The notes below the pieces were generated by a model. That model made no database searches. It was not told where the DNA came from and was given only the letters and a program-made list of their open reading frames with translations. Position numbers and translations under genes: made by a program. A DNA stretch of 64,000 bases, taken from Kaistella palustris DSM 21579. GTDB lineage: Bacteria; Bacteroidota; Bacteroidia; Flavobacteriales; Weeksellaceae. Positions 54,869 to 63,528 of this stretch are shown here, one piece after another (the first letter of the stretch is position 1; every line of letters begins with the position of its first letter). The stretch lies in the NCBI RefSeq assembly GCF_000422265.1, contig NZ_KE383812.1, positions 262,091 to 326,090 on the forward strand. The letters are read 5' to 3'.

Positions 54869-55582
54869 CTAAAATGTTTTTTCGAGTTCTATTGCTTTAG
54901 GGAAAAGGATGTTATTCTCTAAATGAATATGCTTGTGAAGATCGTTTTCAAAATCCTCGAGCATTTTGTAAGTCACCTGATAAGTTCCGCAGGCATCTTC
55001 AGGAAACTGATAGTTGTTGGTTAATTTCGCAATAACTTCAAATCTTTCACCTTCCACGGTGTGCTCATCTTTCATCATCGCTACAGGACTTTCAACAGTA
55101 CCGAAATGTGGTCTGTCGATAGTTTCACCTTTCTGTTTTGCAGCTACCATTTTTTTAATGAAGGGAAATAAGATCAGTTCTTCTTTCTTCATGTGTGCAG
55201 CAAGCTCCTGTGCGCTTTCTGTAAACAGTTTCGTAATCTCGAAAAGTTCCGGATGTCTGTCGCCATGAACTTTGCACAACTTGTTCAAATACTGAATAAG
55301 TACGGTAGAATTTTCTTCTACATAACGGTGATGGGTTTTTTCTACATAATCTGCCAAAAGATCCAACGGCCAGGAATTAAAATCGATATCACCGGATTTC
55401 TCTTTTCCAATATTTTCAAGGTCGCTGTACACATCAGCAACATTGTATTTCTTGTTTTCACAAGCTTCTTCTATTGTTCTGTTGCCTTTGCAGCAGAAAT
55501 CAATTTTATATTTCCGGAATACGGAGGCAGCTCTGAAATCTTCTGCTACCATCTCGCCAATTGTTCTTTCTTTCGTTAACAT
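54869..55582 (-). CDS. ric: Iron-sulfur cluster repair di-iron protein Ric/ScdA (YtfE)
   Basis: 237 residues. The N-terminal ScdA_N domain has FRKYKIDFCCKGNRT with the Cys pair. The hemerythrin-like domain carries the His/Glu ligands (KTHHRYVEE, HMKKEELILFPF, DEHTVEGERF, HIHLENNILFP). It repairs iron-sulfur clusters after nitric oxide or peroxide stress. An Rrf2 regulator lies upstream in the same direction with its own promoter/operator between them. Confidence 0.95.
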   Translation of the reverse strand: MLTKERTIGEMVAEDFRAASVFRKYKIDFCCKGNRTIEEACENKKYNVADVYSDLENIGKEKSGDIDFNSWPLDLLADYVEKTHHRYVEENSTVLIQYLNKLCKVHGDRHPELFEITKLFTESAQELAAHMKKEELILFPFIKKMVAAKQKGETIDRPHFGTVESPVAMMKDEHTVEGERFEVIAKLTNNYQFPEDACGTYQVTYKMLEDFENDLHKHIHLENNILFPKAIELEKTF

Positions 55583-55608
55583 TGTTCTGTGATTTTATAT
55601 TTATAGTA

Positions 55609-55616
55609 CAAATGTA
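55609..55616 (-). promoter_or_regulatory. -7 box of ric
   Basis: TACATTTG on the minus strand, 26 bases before the ric ATG. Confidence 0.6.
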
Positions 55617-55633
55617 AACATATTTTTTAATTC

Positions 55634-55647
55634 GGACAATTTTATCC
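55634..55647 (-). promoter_or_regulatory. Candidate Rrf2 operator before ric
   Basis: GGACAATTTTATCC (plus strand) is a near-perfect inverted repeat (GGA-AA/TT-TCC) centred about 28 bases upstream of the -7 box, where the -33 element would be. Binding there would block RNA polymerase. The neighbouring Rrf2 is the natural candidate. Confidence 0.5.
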
Positions 55648-55727
55648 TATTTTAATTTAAATATTTTTTAATGATGCTTTTAATCATCATAACGGCTTAG
55701 GTTTTAAAAAAAAGGATTTGAAAAAGA

Positions 55728-56159
55728 TTATTTGAGCCAGGCCAGGCCGCTTTCCGTTTTTTGCGCGAGGTCGTAAAATGAGTATTTCTGCGTCATGAAT
55801 ATCAAGTTTTCGCGCACCTTCTTAAAATCATCATGTACGGGACAGGGATTGAGTTCTGAACATTTGTGAAGCCCAAGACCACAATCGGTAAAAAGTCCTT
55901 CGCCATCAAAAATGCGAACCAGGTCGTAGATTTTGATCTGTTTCTGCTTTTCGGGATCGAATATAAAGCCACCCTGTTTACCACGGTTGGATTCCAGTAT
56001 ATCTTCGCGGCAGAGCTGCTGAAGAATCTTTGCAGTAAATGCAATGGGTGCAGCTACAGAAGCAGCTACATCCTTTACATTTACCCGCCGCTGCTGTAAA
56101 CTTTGCTGGGCAATATAAATCGTGGCTTTTATGGCGTATTCGCAGGCTTTTGAAAACAT
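55728..56159 (-). CDS. Rrf2 family transcriptional regulator (NsrR/IscR-like)
   Basis: 143 residues. Helix-turn-helix and wing cover about 1-65; Cys93, Cys100 and Cys106 (TDCGLGLHKCSELNPCPVH) are placed as iron-sulfur ligands. It probably senses nitric oxide or cluster state and represses ric. It begins 5 bases after the stop of the four-helix protein, so they are one unit. Confidence 0.9.
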   Translation of the reverse strand: MFSKACEYAIKATIYIAQQSLQQRRVNVKDVAASVAAPIAFTAKILQQLCREDILESNRGKQGGFIFDPEKQKQIKIYDLVRIFDGEGLFTDCGLGLHKCSELNPCPVHDDFKKVRENLIFMTQKYSFYDLAQKTESGLAWLK

Positions 56160-56164
56160 CTTCT

Positions 56165-56536
56165 TTATTTAAAAAATTTCCATTTCGGAATAAACGCCAG
56201 GAGACCTACGGTGATAAAGAGGAAAAGATTTGTCACATCGGTATATAAAAATGTTGAGAGATAGTAATTGTGCAGAATATAATGCAGCAGTACAGCGGCT
56301 GGAAAAATGAAAACACCAATCCTGCGGTAGAAAAATATCAGCACCAAACCCGCGATCATGAGCGCATCAACACCATAGATCAGAAAGAAATAATTCTGCG
56401 GTATATTCAGTTCCACGCGCTGCAGAAATTCATCGGTATCAATTCCGATGCCCATTAACGTAAAAATGAGCAAGGCTGCGAGCGATAAAATAAATCCCAA
56501 ATCTTTTTTGGGACTTTCGTATTTAAAGTCTTCCAT
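56165..56536 (-). CDS. Small four-helix membrane protein of the Rrf2 unit
   Basis: 123 residues from ATG 56536 (MEDFKYESPKK); the longer frame to 56575 reaches into the Lrp terminator. Four membrane segments are visible (about 13-33, 48-68, 75-95, 100-120). No family recognised. Being the first gene before the Rrf2 regulator it may serve nitrosative or oxygen stress, inferred from position only. Confidence 0.75.
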   Translation of the reverse strand: MEDFKYESPKKDLGFILSLAALLIFTLMGIGIDTDEFLQRVELNIPQNYFFLIYGVDALMIAGLVLIFFYRRIGVFIFPAAVLLHYILHNYYLSTFLYTDVTNLFLFITVGLLAFIPKWKFFK

Positions 56537-56549
56537 AACGGTAAAAATA

Positions 56550-56586
56550 AAAAAAACTTTCGAAGAAATCTTCAAAAGTTTTTTGT
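56550..56586 (-). terminator. Terminator of the Lrp gene
   Basis: AACTTTCGAAG and CTTCAAAAGTT form a stem with one mismatch around AAAT; T-rich on the minus strand exit side. Confidence 0.7.
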
Positions 56587-56605
56587 GGCACGCTGCGGTT
56601 TCTCC

Positions 56606-57076
56606 TTAAATGGAAACTGCGTCGATCAATCTGTTTTTATCGGAAATATATTCTTCCATAGAAATCATACTTTCTGTGCGCATAACATCCTGTATATCAT
56701 CGATCTGATAGATGATACGTTTTGCATCTTCGGTATTTTTCGCCTTGATTTTGCAGAAAATATTATATTTCCCGGAAATTACGCTCGCTTCGATCACATT
56801 TGGGATCGTGGTAAGCTCTTTCAGAACTTCCTGTGTTCTGTTTGATTTGGTAAGTAGAATTCCTATGAAAGCGGTAAAGTGATAATCCAGTTTACCGTAA
56901 TCAATAGTCAGTGATGAACCCAGAATAATTCCGGCGTCCTCCATCTTTTTTACTCTCACGTGAATGGTACCTGCAGAAACATCCATCTGTTTTGCGATTT
57001 CTGTAAAGGGCATTCTGGTATTTTCGACGAGAAAATCGAGGATCTTTTTGTCGATTTCGTCTAGTTGATAATTCAT
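56606..57076 (-). CDS. Lrp/AsnC family transcriptional regulator
   Basis: 156 residues. N-terminal HTH (FTEIAKQMDVSAGTIHVRVKKME, about 20-42) and C-terminal RAM/AsnC effector domain with the IPNVIEASVISGKYNI block. The typical lone Lrp of flavobacteria, a feast/famine regulator of amino acid genes. The AT-rich leader may hold its own sites. Confidence 0.93.
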   Translation of the reverse strand: MNYQLDEIDKKILDFLVENTRMPFTEIAKQMDVSAGTIHVRVKKMEDAGIILGSSLTIDYGKLDYHFTAFIGILLTKSNRTQEVLKELTTIPNVIEASVISGKYNIFCKIKAKNTEDAKRIIYQIDDIQDVMRTESMISMEEYISDKNRLIDAVSI

Positions 57077-57120
57077 TGTCGTACTTTTATAAATTTACTA
57101 ATACTTACTGTATAATTTTG

Positions 57121-57128
57121 CAAATTTA
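57121..57128 (-). promoter_or_regulatory. -7 box of the Lrp gene
   Basis: TAAATTTG on the minus strand, 44 bases before the ATG at 57076. The 131-base gap to TamB is AT-rich with a TAGTAAATTTA-type half-palindrome. Confidence 0.5.
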
Positions 57129-57207
57129 CGAAAAAATATTAAAAGTAAAAGTATTCGGTAAATATTAACAACATTTAACTAAACCTTTTACTTTTGCACC
57201 TAAATCC

Positions 57208-60200
57208 CTATTTTAAAGTATCTTTCTTAAAAGATTCTTTTTTAAACAGCGATTTCGTTGTATTTGAATTTTTATCTTTTTTCTTTCTTTTAAAGATGGT
57301 ATTAAAACTTTTACTATACACCACTCCCACTCCATAACTCTGGTTTGCACTGGCATTGGCCGCGCCCGCTCCGTTGAGGCCTATATTGGTTGGTTTAGAG
57401 TATGCACGCAATAATCTTGTACCGTCATTCTTTTTGGACCAGTCATATTCTATAATTCCTTCGCCCGAAAGGTAATCAGCGTTTGTATTTTCCGACTTCG
57501 AGATCGGAATTCCCAAGCCCGTTTTTACCGTAACCCGTGGCGAAAGTGCAATACTTACACTCGCATTGGCCCGATCGCCCGTATTGGAATTTGCATCACC
57601 GTTCAGATAATTTAAATCCACCTGAAACTCATTGCTGATGGTATTCAGTACCGAGCCGAGTTGCTTGAAAAGCATATTATAACCAGAAGTTTCCAGCGTA
57701 TTGCCAAGGTTGATATCGAAAGCGGAATTACCCACATTAAAGCTGTTCATTACAAGCACAGAGCCGAACTGAATGATCTTTTCGTCTTCATTACTCATTT
57801 TCTGGGCAAGTGTGGCTTTTAAATCACTCGACACATCCTGTGCTGATATGCCCAACTCAATTTTGGGATTATCCAGAGTTTGTGTAATATGTGTTGAAAG
57901 CAGGACATTGATGGGCTGCAGACTTCCCATATTCAGGTATTGTCCGGCATTGGTTACTGTCCGCAGATAAGTTGCGTCAATATCAAGGTCCGGGGAAATG
58001 GGATCGCCATCCCAGCGGATACTGCTGCCTTTCGATATCTGGAATGTTCTGTTGAGGATCGCTTTGGATACAAAAGTTCCGTTATCTACAAAATAATCAC
58101 CGTTCATTGCCACAGCACCTGCTCTTGTCATCCGGAAGCGCAGTTTCTCGGCATTACCGCGTACGGAAATATCGCCGATATCATCGCCCACAAGCACGTT
58201 TACCGTAGTACCTTTGTCAACAGACAGGGTGAAATCTACATTGATATTGGCACTTGATTTTTTCTTTTCTTCCACCGAGATCATTCCGGATTCATCGCGT
58301 TTCAAAAAACGGAGCATCTTAAATTCCTCGACGTTTGAAGTAGAATTTGAGTTGAAGGTGAATACGCTGTTATTCAGCGCCTTCATTTCCGGAGTTGTAA
58401 TATTCAGCGAGGCTACGGGTCCATCAACATACAGCGTACCGGTACCGTATACGCGACCCCAGAACAGATCCAGATCTTTCTGTGTGGTATTCAGCAGCAT
58501 CAGATTATCGGCACGCATCACAAGGTTGACCCCCATTGATGATAATGTCTCAAACTGTATCGCACCGGAGATGGAACCTTTGGAATTAGACCGGCCATCG
58601 CTTACGCCAATATCATTCAGGATTGCCAATCCTTTGGAAAGTGAAACTACAGTGTCATCAAAAGAGTAATCCACTCCGGTAAAATTAAGTTTTAATCCGA
58701 AATTGCTCAACGCGATATCTCCGCTGTAATCCACATCATTAAGTTTTCCGGAAATCTTTAAGGCGCCTGAAGCTTTACCTCTGATATTTCCGAAAACGCC
58801 CTTCAGGAATTCCTGAGCGAAAGCAAGGTCGAATTCCTTCATATCGGCGACCAGGTCAAGCGTTGGAGAAGAAGTATTGTTGTTGACAGTTCCCGACAGG
58901 TACAGGCTGTTATTTCCAATTATTCCGGCTTTGATGACTTTGGCTTCAATATCAAAAATATTTGGTACCGCACTTTTCTTTGCAGAAATCACCACATCTC
59001 CCATATCATTGCCATTCATAAAAATATCGGAAACAGTAAGGTCCACGAGCGGTTCCAGATTGTTTTTATCCATTCGGATATCAAAGGTTCCATTGGCTGT
59101 TCCCTGAATATCCATGCTGTTATCATCTTTGGTAAAGGCAAATATCTTGGCGATATTCAGGTTTTTTACCTCGCCTTCTGCCGAGAAGTCTTTCGCAGAT
59201 TTAAATATCGATTCTTTGAGCAGAAGTTCACTTTGATCGGAATACAGCCGCAGGTTGTGAATTAGAAAGTCGCCGGTAAGTTTGCGGTACGTGATGGAAT
59301 GGTCAAGACCGGCAGAAGTATCCACACTCCACGCCACGTCATTTATTTTAATGGTCGTGGGCTCAAAACGGAAGACGTAATCGCCCGAACTGTTTGTGGT
59401 TTGGTTCAGGTTTACCGCATATTCCTTCATGGTCTGCTTCACCTCCTCTTCAGGTGTGCCGAGTTTGAAATCGGCGGCGATATGCAGCAAGCTGTTGTTC
59501 TCATTTCTGCCATGCAGTGTAACATCTTTTAAGACATTGTTGTTATATTCTGCGCGGTCTACTTTTACAAAAATTTGTTCATCCAGATTTGCAGTATTGA
59601 TGCGGACCATAATATTATCGACCATGGCACTGTCGTGTGTGATCTTGTCCCGCTCAGTTATTTTATAGGCGGGATTTGCTTTGGCCAGCGCCTGATCAGC
59701 ATCGGTAATTTCCTCTTTTTTGGTCATCAGATATTTCAGGGACTGCGCATCGATATTCAGAATCAGGTTATTGGAATTTCCATCATAAGCGCCACTCACG
59801 GTGGCTCCATTTGGAATCCTGACATTCGGCTCAAAATAGCTGATGAGATCCTGCTTCACATCAAAATTCATTGTAAAGTTCTGGCCGCGGTATAATTTTC
59901 TCGGTGGCGGATTCACCAGTATTTTACCTAAGCCATTTTGTATCATTCCTGCAAGGTCGCCCAGATTATATTTTCCTGAAATCTGTCCGTTGACCGCACC
60001 CGGCGCATTTACATCCACTACACGGTTACCATTTTCAAAAAAGGCTTTCACTTTTGCGTTTGGAATTAAATATTTTTGTGAGGCATTATTAAAGGTCACA
60101 TTTTGCAGATCAGCGTCCAGAACCAGATCATTAAGATTTGTCATTGCGATTTTGCCGTCCACATTTCCACTGACGATCTGGCTGCCTTTGCCACCGGTGA

Positions 60201-62007
60201 AATAGTTCAGATTTAAATACTGCACATCTGCCTTTATATCTGCCGCAATTTTAGAGGTATGGAAATCAATGAAACCGTTTACTTTTGCCTTTGCCTGTTC
60301 GTCATTAATATTTACAATGCCACGATAGGTCTTATGATCGAGCAGCCCTTCCAGATAAACGTTGTTAATTTCCCTGTTCATGATCTCCACTTTGGAGATT
60401 TGCGAACGTGTCCGGAGCCGCATGGTATTAACGTCGAAACTCTGACCCTGCACATTGAATATCCCGGAAATCAGTCCTACTTCATTATTTTTGGTAATAA
60501 CAGAAGTGTTCAGATCGTTAACCTCGGCAAAACCACGGTATTTCGGCATATTCGAACTGTAATCTTCCAGATAAAAGTTGCTGATCTTCGCCTGGCCGAT
60601 TCCTGTAATCAGGCGCGCATTCGGCACATAAACCTGTTTGGGAGTTACGCGTGCGGCACCGTTGAACTTTAACCGTCCAAAATCATCAGCGAAATTTTTC
60701 ATCTTTGATGAAATGAAGGTCGGCATCATCGCCTTGAGATCTTTGTATGTAAAGTCCGTAGAAATGGTATTGGATTCGATCTGGAAATTACCTTTAAGCA
60801 GGTTAGAGACCTTCATTGTATTGGTGTGGATGTTGACCTGCGGGTTTCGGACCAGGAAATTATCCAGGTAAAACTTATTTAGCGGACCGGTCATATTTCC
60901 TGAGATATTGATGGGTTTATAATTATCCCAGTCGGTTACAAAATAACTGATGTCGTAGCCGCTGATCTGGCTGCCGGGCTGCATCTTCATATCCCAGCGC
61001 ACGCGGTCGGCGAACTGAGACCAGGAACCGTTATTCAGACCAAACCTTATGTTGCCCTGTAGCAAACTGTGGTCTGTATTTAAAGTAAGATCTTTCAGCG
61101 ACAGATAATCGGGAGTCATGGAAAGCTCGGTCGAAAATGTATCGACATAATGTGTTTTGCCCCATCTTTCTGTGTAGAAGCTCATGTTGTTGATCTGTCC
61201 AAAGATATTGCTGCCATTAACCTTGACCTGTGGCGCATGCAAATTAAACTTCGTGGCGGTTAACCATTTCCCGTCTTCACCTTCGCTGTTTTGGTTCACG
61301 ATGATCACTTTTGAATCAATGATGTCAACACGCGAATTCAGCTGGAATGGTGGTTTGTTGGGATCTCTTTTTTTTCCGGATTCAAAGTTCTGGGTGTAGC
61401 GGATGAAGTTGGAAATACTGTCGCCCCTGTAAGTAATTACCTTGATGTCGGCATTGGTAAGTGAGAGTTGGTCGAAACTCAGCGCGTTGCTTTTCCCGGT
61501 GATGGCGTTGGACGCGAGTGAAATCCAGTCGGAGTTTGCACGAAATTCCCGCGCTTTGATGAACTCCATTCCTTTATAATCTTTAATGCGGAGACCTTTG
61601 ATCAGGATATCGCCAAAGTAATCTACACTAACACTTTCGGTAGACATTTCTGCTTTAAAATCCTGGTTCAGAACCTGGAGCGCCTGGTTGGCAGCCCATC
61701 TTTTCGTCACATTCAGGTTGATGGCGATAAGCGCGAGAAGAACTACGGAAAGTGCGGTCCAGAAAATGATAAGAATAAGTTTTGCCCACCATTTGTAACT
61801 GGTCACATCTTTTCTGGCCTGTTTGCCAAATTCCTTAGCTGTTTCTACAGGATGCGTAATGGCGTCGGAAGCGAGCTGCGTGGCATCTTTGAGGGTTTCC
61901 TGAACCTTGCCGCTCACCTGGTCTGCTGTATGCTGCAGCTGGTCGCCAAGGTCTTCGGCAACCGACTTTTTGTTTTCGTTATCGTTATTATTCTCTAAAT
62001 TTGCCAT
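57208..62007 (-). CDS. tamB: Translocation/assembly module TamB (DUF490)
   Basis: 1599 residues from ATG 62007 (MANLENNNDNENKK); the longer frame to 62109 overlaps tsaD and is rejected. A soluble, acidic N-terminus is followed by a membrane anchor (about 73-95, LILIIFWTALSVVLLALIA), a long beta-rich AsmA/DUF490 body and a C-terminal DUF490 domain ending ...VGVVYSKSFNTIF and a basic tail. TamB bridges inner and outer membrane and works with a TamA-type BamA homologue in lipid or barrel delivery. Start lies 4 bases from the divergent tsaD start. Confidence 0.9.
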   Translation of the reverse strand: MANLENNNDNENKKSVAEDLGDQLQHTADQVSGKVQETLKDATQLASDAITHPVETAKEFGKQARKDVTSYKWWAKLILIIFWTALSVVLLALIAINLNVTKRWAANQALQVLNQDFKAEMSTESVSVDYFGDILIKGLRIKDYKGMEFIKAREFRANSDWISLASNAITGKSNALSFDQLSLTNADIKVITYRGDSISNFIRYTQNFESGKKRDPNKPPFQLNSRVDIIDSKVIIVNQNSEGEDGKWLTATKFNLHAPQVKVNGSNIFGQINNMSFYTERWGKTHYVDTFSTELSMTPDYLSLKDLTLNTDHSLLQGNIRFGLNNGSWSQFADRVRWDMKMQPGSQISGYDISYFVTDWDNYKPINISGNMTGPLNKFYLDNFLVRNPQVNIHTNTMKVSNLLKGNFQIESNTISTDFTYKDLKAMMPTFISSKMKNFADDFGRLKFNGAARVTPKQVYVPNARLITGIGQAKISNFYLEDYSSNMPKYRGFAEVNDLNTSVITKNNEVGLISGIFNVQGQSFDVNTMRLRTRSQISKVEIMNREINNVYLEGLLDHKTYRGIVNINDEQAKAKVNGFIDFHTSKIAADIKADVQYLNLNYFTGGKGSQIVSGNVDGKIAMTNLNDLVLDADLQNVTFNNASQKYLIPNAKVKAFFENGNRVVDVNAPGAVNGQISGKYNLGDLAGMIQNGLGKILVNPPPRKLYRGQNFTMNFDVKQDLISYFEPNVRIPNGATVSGAYDGNSNNLILNIDAQSLKYLMTKKEEITDADQALAKANPAYKITERDKITHDSAMVDNIMVRINTANLDEQIFVKVDRAEYNNNVLKDVTLHGRNENNSLLHIAADFKLGTPEEEVKQTMKEYAVNLNQTTNSSGDYVFRFEPTTIKINDVAWSVDTSAGLDHSITYRKLTGDFLIHNLRLYSDQSELLLKESIFKSAKDFSAEGEVKNLNIAKIFAFTKDDNSMDIQGTANGTFDIRMDKNNLEPLVDLTVSDIFMNGNDMGDVVISAKKSAVPNIFDIEAKVIKAGIIGNNSLYLSGTVNNNTSSPTLDLVADMKEFDLAFAQEFLKGVFGNIRGKASGALKISGKLNDVDYSGDIALSNFGLKLNFTGVDYSFDDTVVSLSKGLAILNDIGVSDGRSNSKGSISGAIQFETLSSMGVNLVMRADNLMLLNTTQKDLDLFWGRVYGTGTLYVDGPVASLNITTPEMKALNNSVFTFNSNSTSNVEEFKMLRFLKRDESGMISVEEKKKSSANINVDFTLSVDKGTTVNVLVGDDIGDISVRGNAEKLRFRMTRAGAVAMNGDYFVDNGTFVSKAILNRTFQISKGSSIRWDGDPISPDLDIDATYLRTVTNAGQYLNMGSLQPINVLLSTHITQTLDNPKIELGISAQDVSSDLKATLAQKMSNEDEKIIQFGSVLVMNSFNVGNSAFDINLGNTLETSGYNMLFKQLGSVLNTISNEFQVDLNYLNGDANSNTGDRANASVSIALSPRVTVKTGLGIPISKSENTNADYLSGEGIIEYDWSKKNDGTRLLRAYSKPTNIGLNGAGAANASANQSYGVGVVYSKSFNTIFKRKKKDKNSNTTKSLFKKESFKKDTLK
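61969..62003 (+). promoter_or_regulatory. Promoter of tsaD inside tamB
   Basis: TTTG at 61969-61972, 23 bases, TAAATTTG at 61996-62003. The tsaD ATG at 62012 is 8 bases on, so the leader is close to zero and the promoter lies in the tamB reading frame. Confidence 0.55.
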
Positions 62008-62011
62008 TGTT

Positions 62012-63064
62012 ATGAGCGACTCAATAATTTTAGGTATAGAATCATCCTGCGACGACACCTCGGCAGCTGTAATACGGGGAAATAAAATCCTTTCCAACAT
62101 TGCAGCCAATCAGGAGATCCACAATGAATATGGCGGTGTAGTTCCCGAACTCGCTTCCCGTGCGCATCAGCAAAACATCATTCCCGTGGTCCAGAAGTCT
62201 GTGAGGAAAGCAAATATACAACAAAAAGATATTTGTGCTGTCGGTTTTACGCGTGGTCCGGGACTTTTGGGTTCGCTCCTTGTCGGCACTTCATTTGCAA
62301 AATCTCTGGCAATGAGTTTACAGGTTCCCTTAATTGAGGTTAACCACCTGCAAGCCCATATTTTAGCCCATTTCATCGACGATGCAAATTTAATGCCTCC
62401 CAAATTCCCTTTCCTGTGTCTCACAGTTTCCGGCGGACATACCATGATCGTACTCGTGAGAGATTATTTTGACATGGAGATCATCGGAAAAACCATCGAC
62501 GATGCAGCCGGTGAAGCATTCGACAAAATCGGGAAGATCTTCGATCTTGATTATCCCGCCGGACCTATTGTCGACCGTTTGGCCAAAGAAGGAAACAGCA
62601 GTGCTTTTCAGTTCAGCAAACCCCGTATCGACAACTATAATTATTCGTTCAGCGGTGTAAAGACTTCCGTTTTATATTTTATTCAGAAAGAAATTCATAA
62701 GAATCCGGATTTTATTAAAGAAAACCTGAGAGACCTCTGTGCCTCGGTGCAGAAAACAATCGTAGAAATTCTAATGCATAAACTAGAAAAAGCGGCAAAC
62801 GATCTTCAGGTCAATGAAATCGCAATCGCAGGCGGCGTGTCGGCAAATTCAGGACTGCGGCAAGCCATGAAAGACAGGGCAGAAAAACTCGGCTGGAACA
62901 TTTACATCCCAAAATTCGAATACACGACTGATAATGCTGCAATGATTGCAATGGTGGCAAAACTGAAGTTTGACCGCGGTGAATTCGCAGACCTTTCGGT
63001 ATCGGCCACAGCGCGGTATGATATCGAGGAAAGCTTTAAAAAGAACAGTCAAATCCTGGATTAA
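62012..63064 (+). CDS. tsaD: tRNA N6-threonylcarbamoyladenosine transferase TsaD
   Basis: 350 residues from ATG 62012 (MSDSIILGIESSCDD). The metal ligands His112 and His116 (EVNHLQAHILAHF), GFTRGPGLLGSL, LTVSGGHT and GGVSANSGLR are present. TsaD forms t6A37 in ANN-decoding tRNAs with TsaB, TsaC and TsaE. A longer frame from 61907 overlaps tamB and is rejected. Confidence 0.97.
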   Translation: MSDSIILGIESSCDDTSAAVIRGNKILSNIAANQEIHNEYGGVVPELASRAHQQNIIPVVQKSVRKANIQQKDICAVGFTRGPGLLGSLLVGTSFAKSLAMSLQVPLIEVNHLQAHILAHFIDDANLMPPKFPFLCLTVSGGHTMIVLVRDYFDMEIIGKTIDDAAGEAFDKIGKIFDLDYPAGPIVDRLAKEGNSSAFQFSKPRIDNYNYSFSGVKTSVLYFIQKEIHKNPDFIKENLRDLCASVQKTIVEILMHKLEKAANDLQVNEIAIAGGVSANSGLRQAMKDRAEKLGWNIYIPKFEYTTDNAAMIAMVAKLKFDRGEFADLSVSATARYDIEESFKKNSQILD

Positions 63065-63082
63065 TCAACTGAAAACATCCTG

Positions 63083-63481
63083 ATGAAAATTTTACTGGAA
63101 GAAAAAATTCTCGGCACACACTCCAAAAAAAGTTCGCGCTATTACTGGATACTGGAAACGGTGACCGCAAAACGACCTCCTTCTGACCGGGGAAATGACT
63201 TTGAGGCGACCAGTTCTGAAAAAGGATACATTCAGGATATAAAAGCGGAAATCATCGAAAAGATGAATTCCGAAAATGTTTTCAGCTTCCCCTATACACC
63301 AAAAGAAGGCGACTATCTGGCCATCAAAAACAATTTGCGGAAATTTGAATATCTGAATCTGATTTTTATCAACGACAAATGGATTGAAGAAATATTTCCG
63401 TGCAGCTACCGGGAATGCGATACCGACATGTACAGCACACTGAAAACCGGTGTGGCCTTTTTCAGCGACAGTGTGGCATAA
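63083..63481 (+). CDS. Hypothetical protein between tsaD and rsmE
   Basis: 132 residues, no family recognised. Charged N-terminus (KILLEEKILGTHSKKSSRYY), a DRGNDFEATSSEKGYIQ stretch and a C-terminal IEEIFPCSYRECD block. Gaps to both neighbours are short (18 and 47 bases), so it is probably co-transcribed with tsaD and rsmE. Function unknown. Confidence 0.75.
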   Translation: MKILLEEKILGTHSKKSSRYYWILETVTAKRPPSDRGNDFEATSSEKGYIQDIKAEIIEKMNSENVFSFPYTPKEGDYLAIKNNLRKFEYLNLIFINDKWIEEIFPCSYRECDTDMYSTLKTGVAFFSDSVA

Positions 63482-63528
63482 AAGCGCACTATGCCGAACA
63501 TCTTTTATTAATAAAATCCGAAGTTCAG

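Noticed and set aside
57111..57118. Plus-strand TAATTTTG box before TamB
   Set aside because: It matches the -7 consensus but no plus-strand gene follows; the region encodes the lrp leader and the end of tamB.
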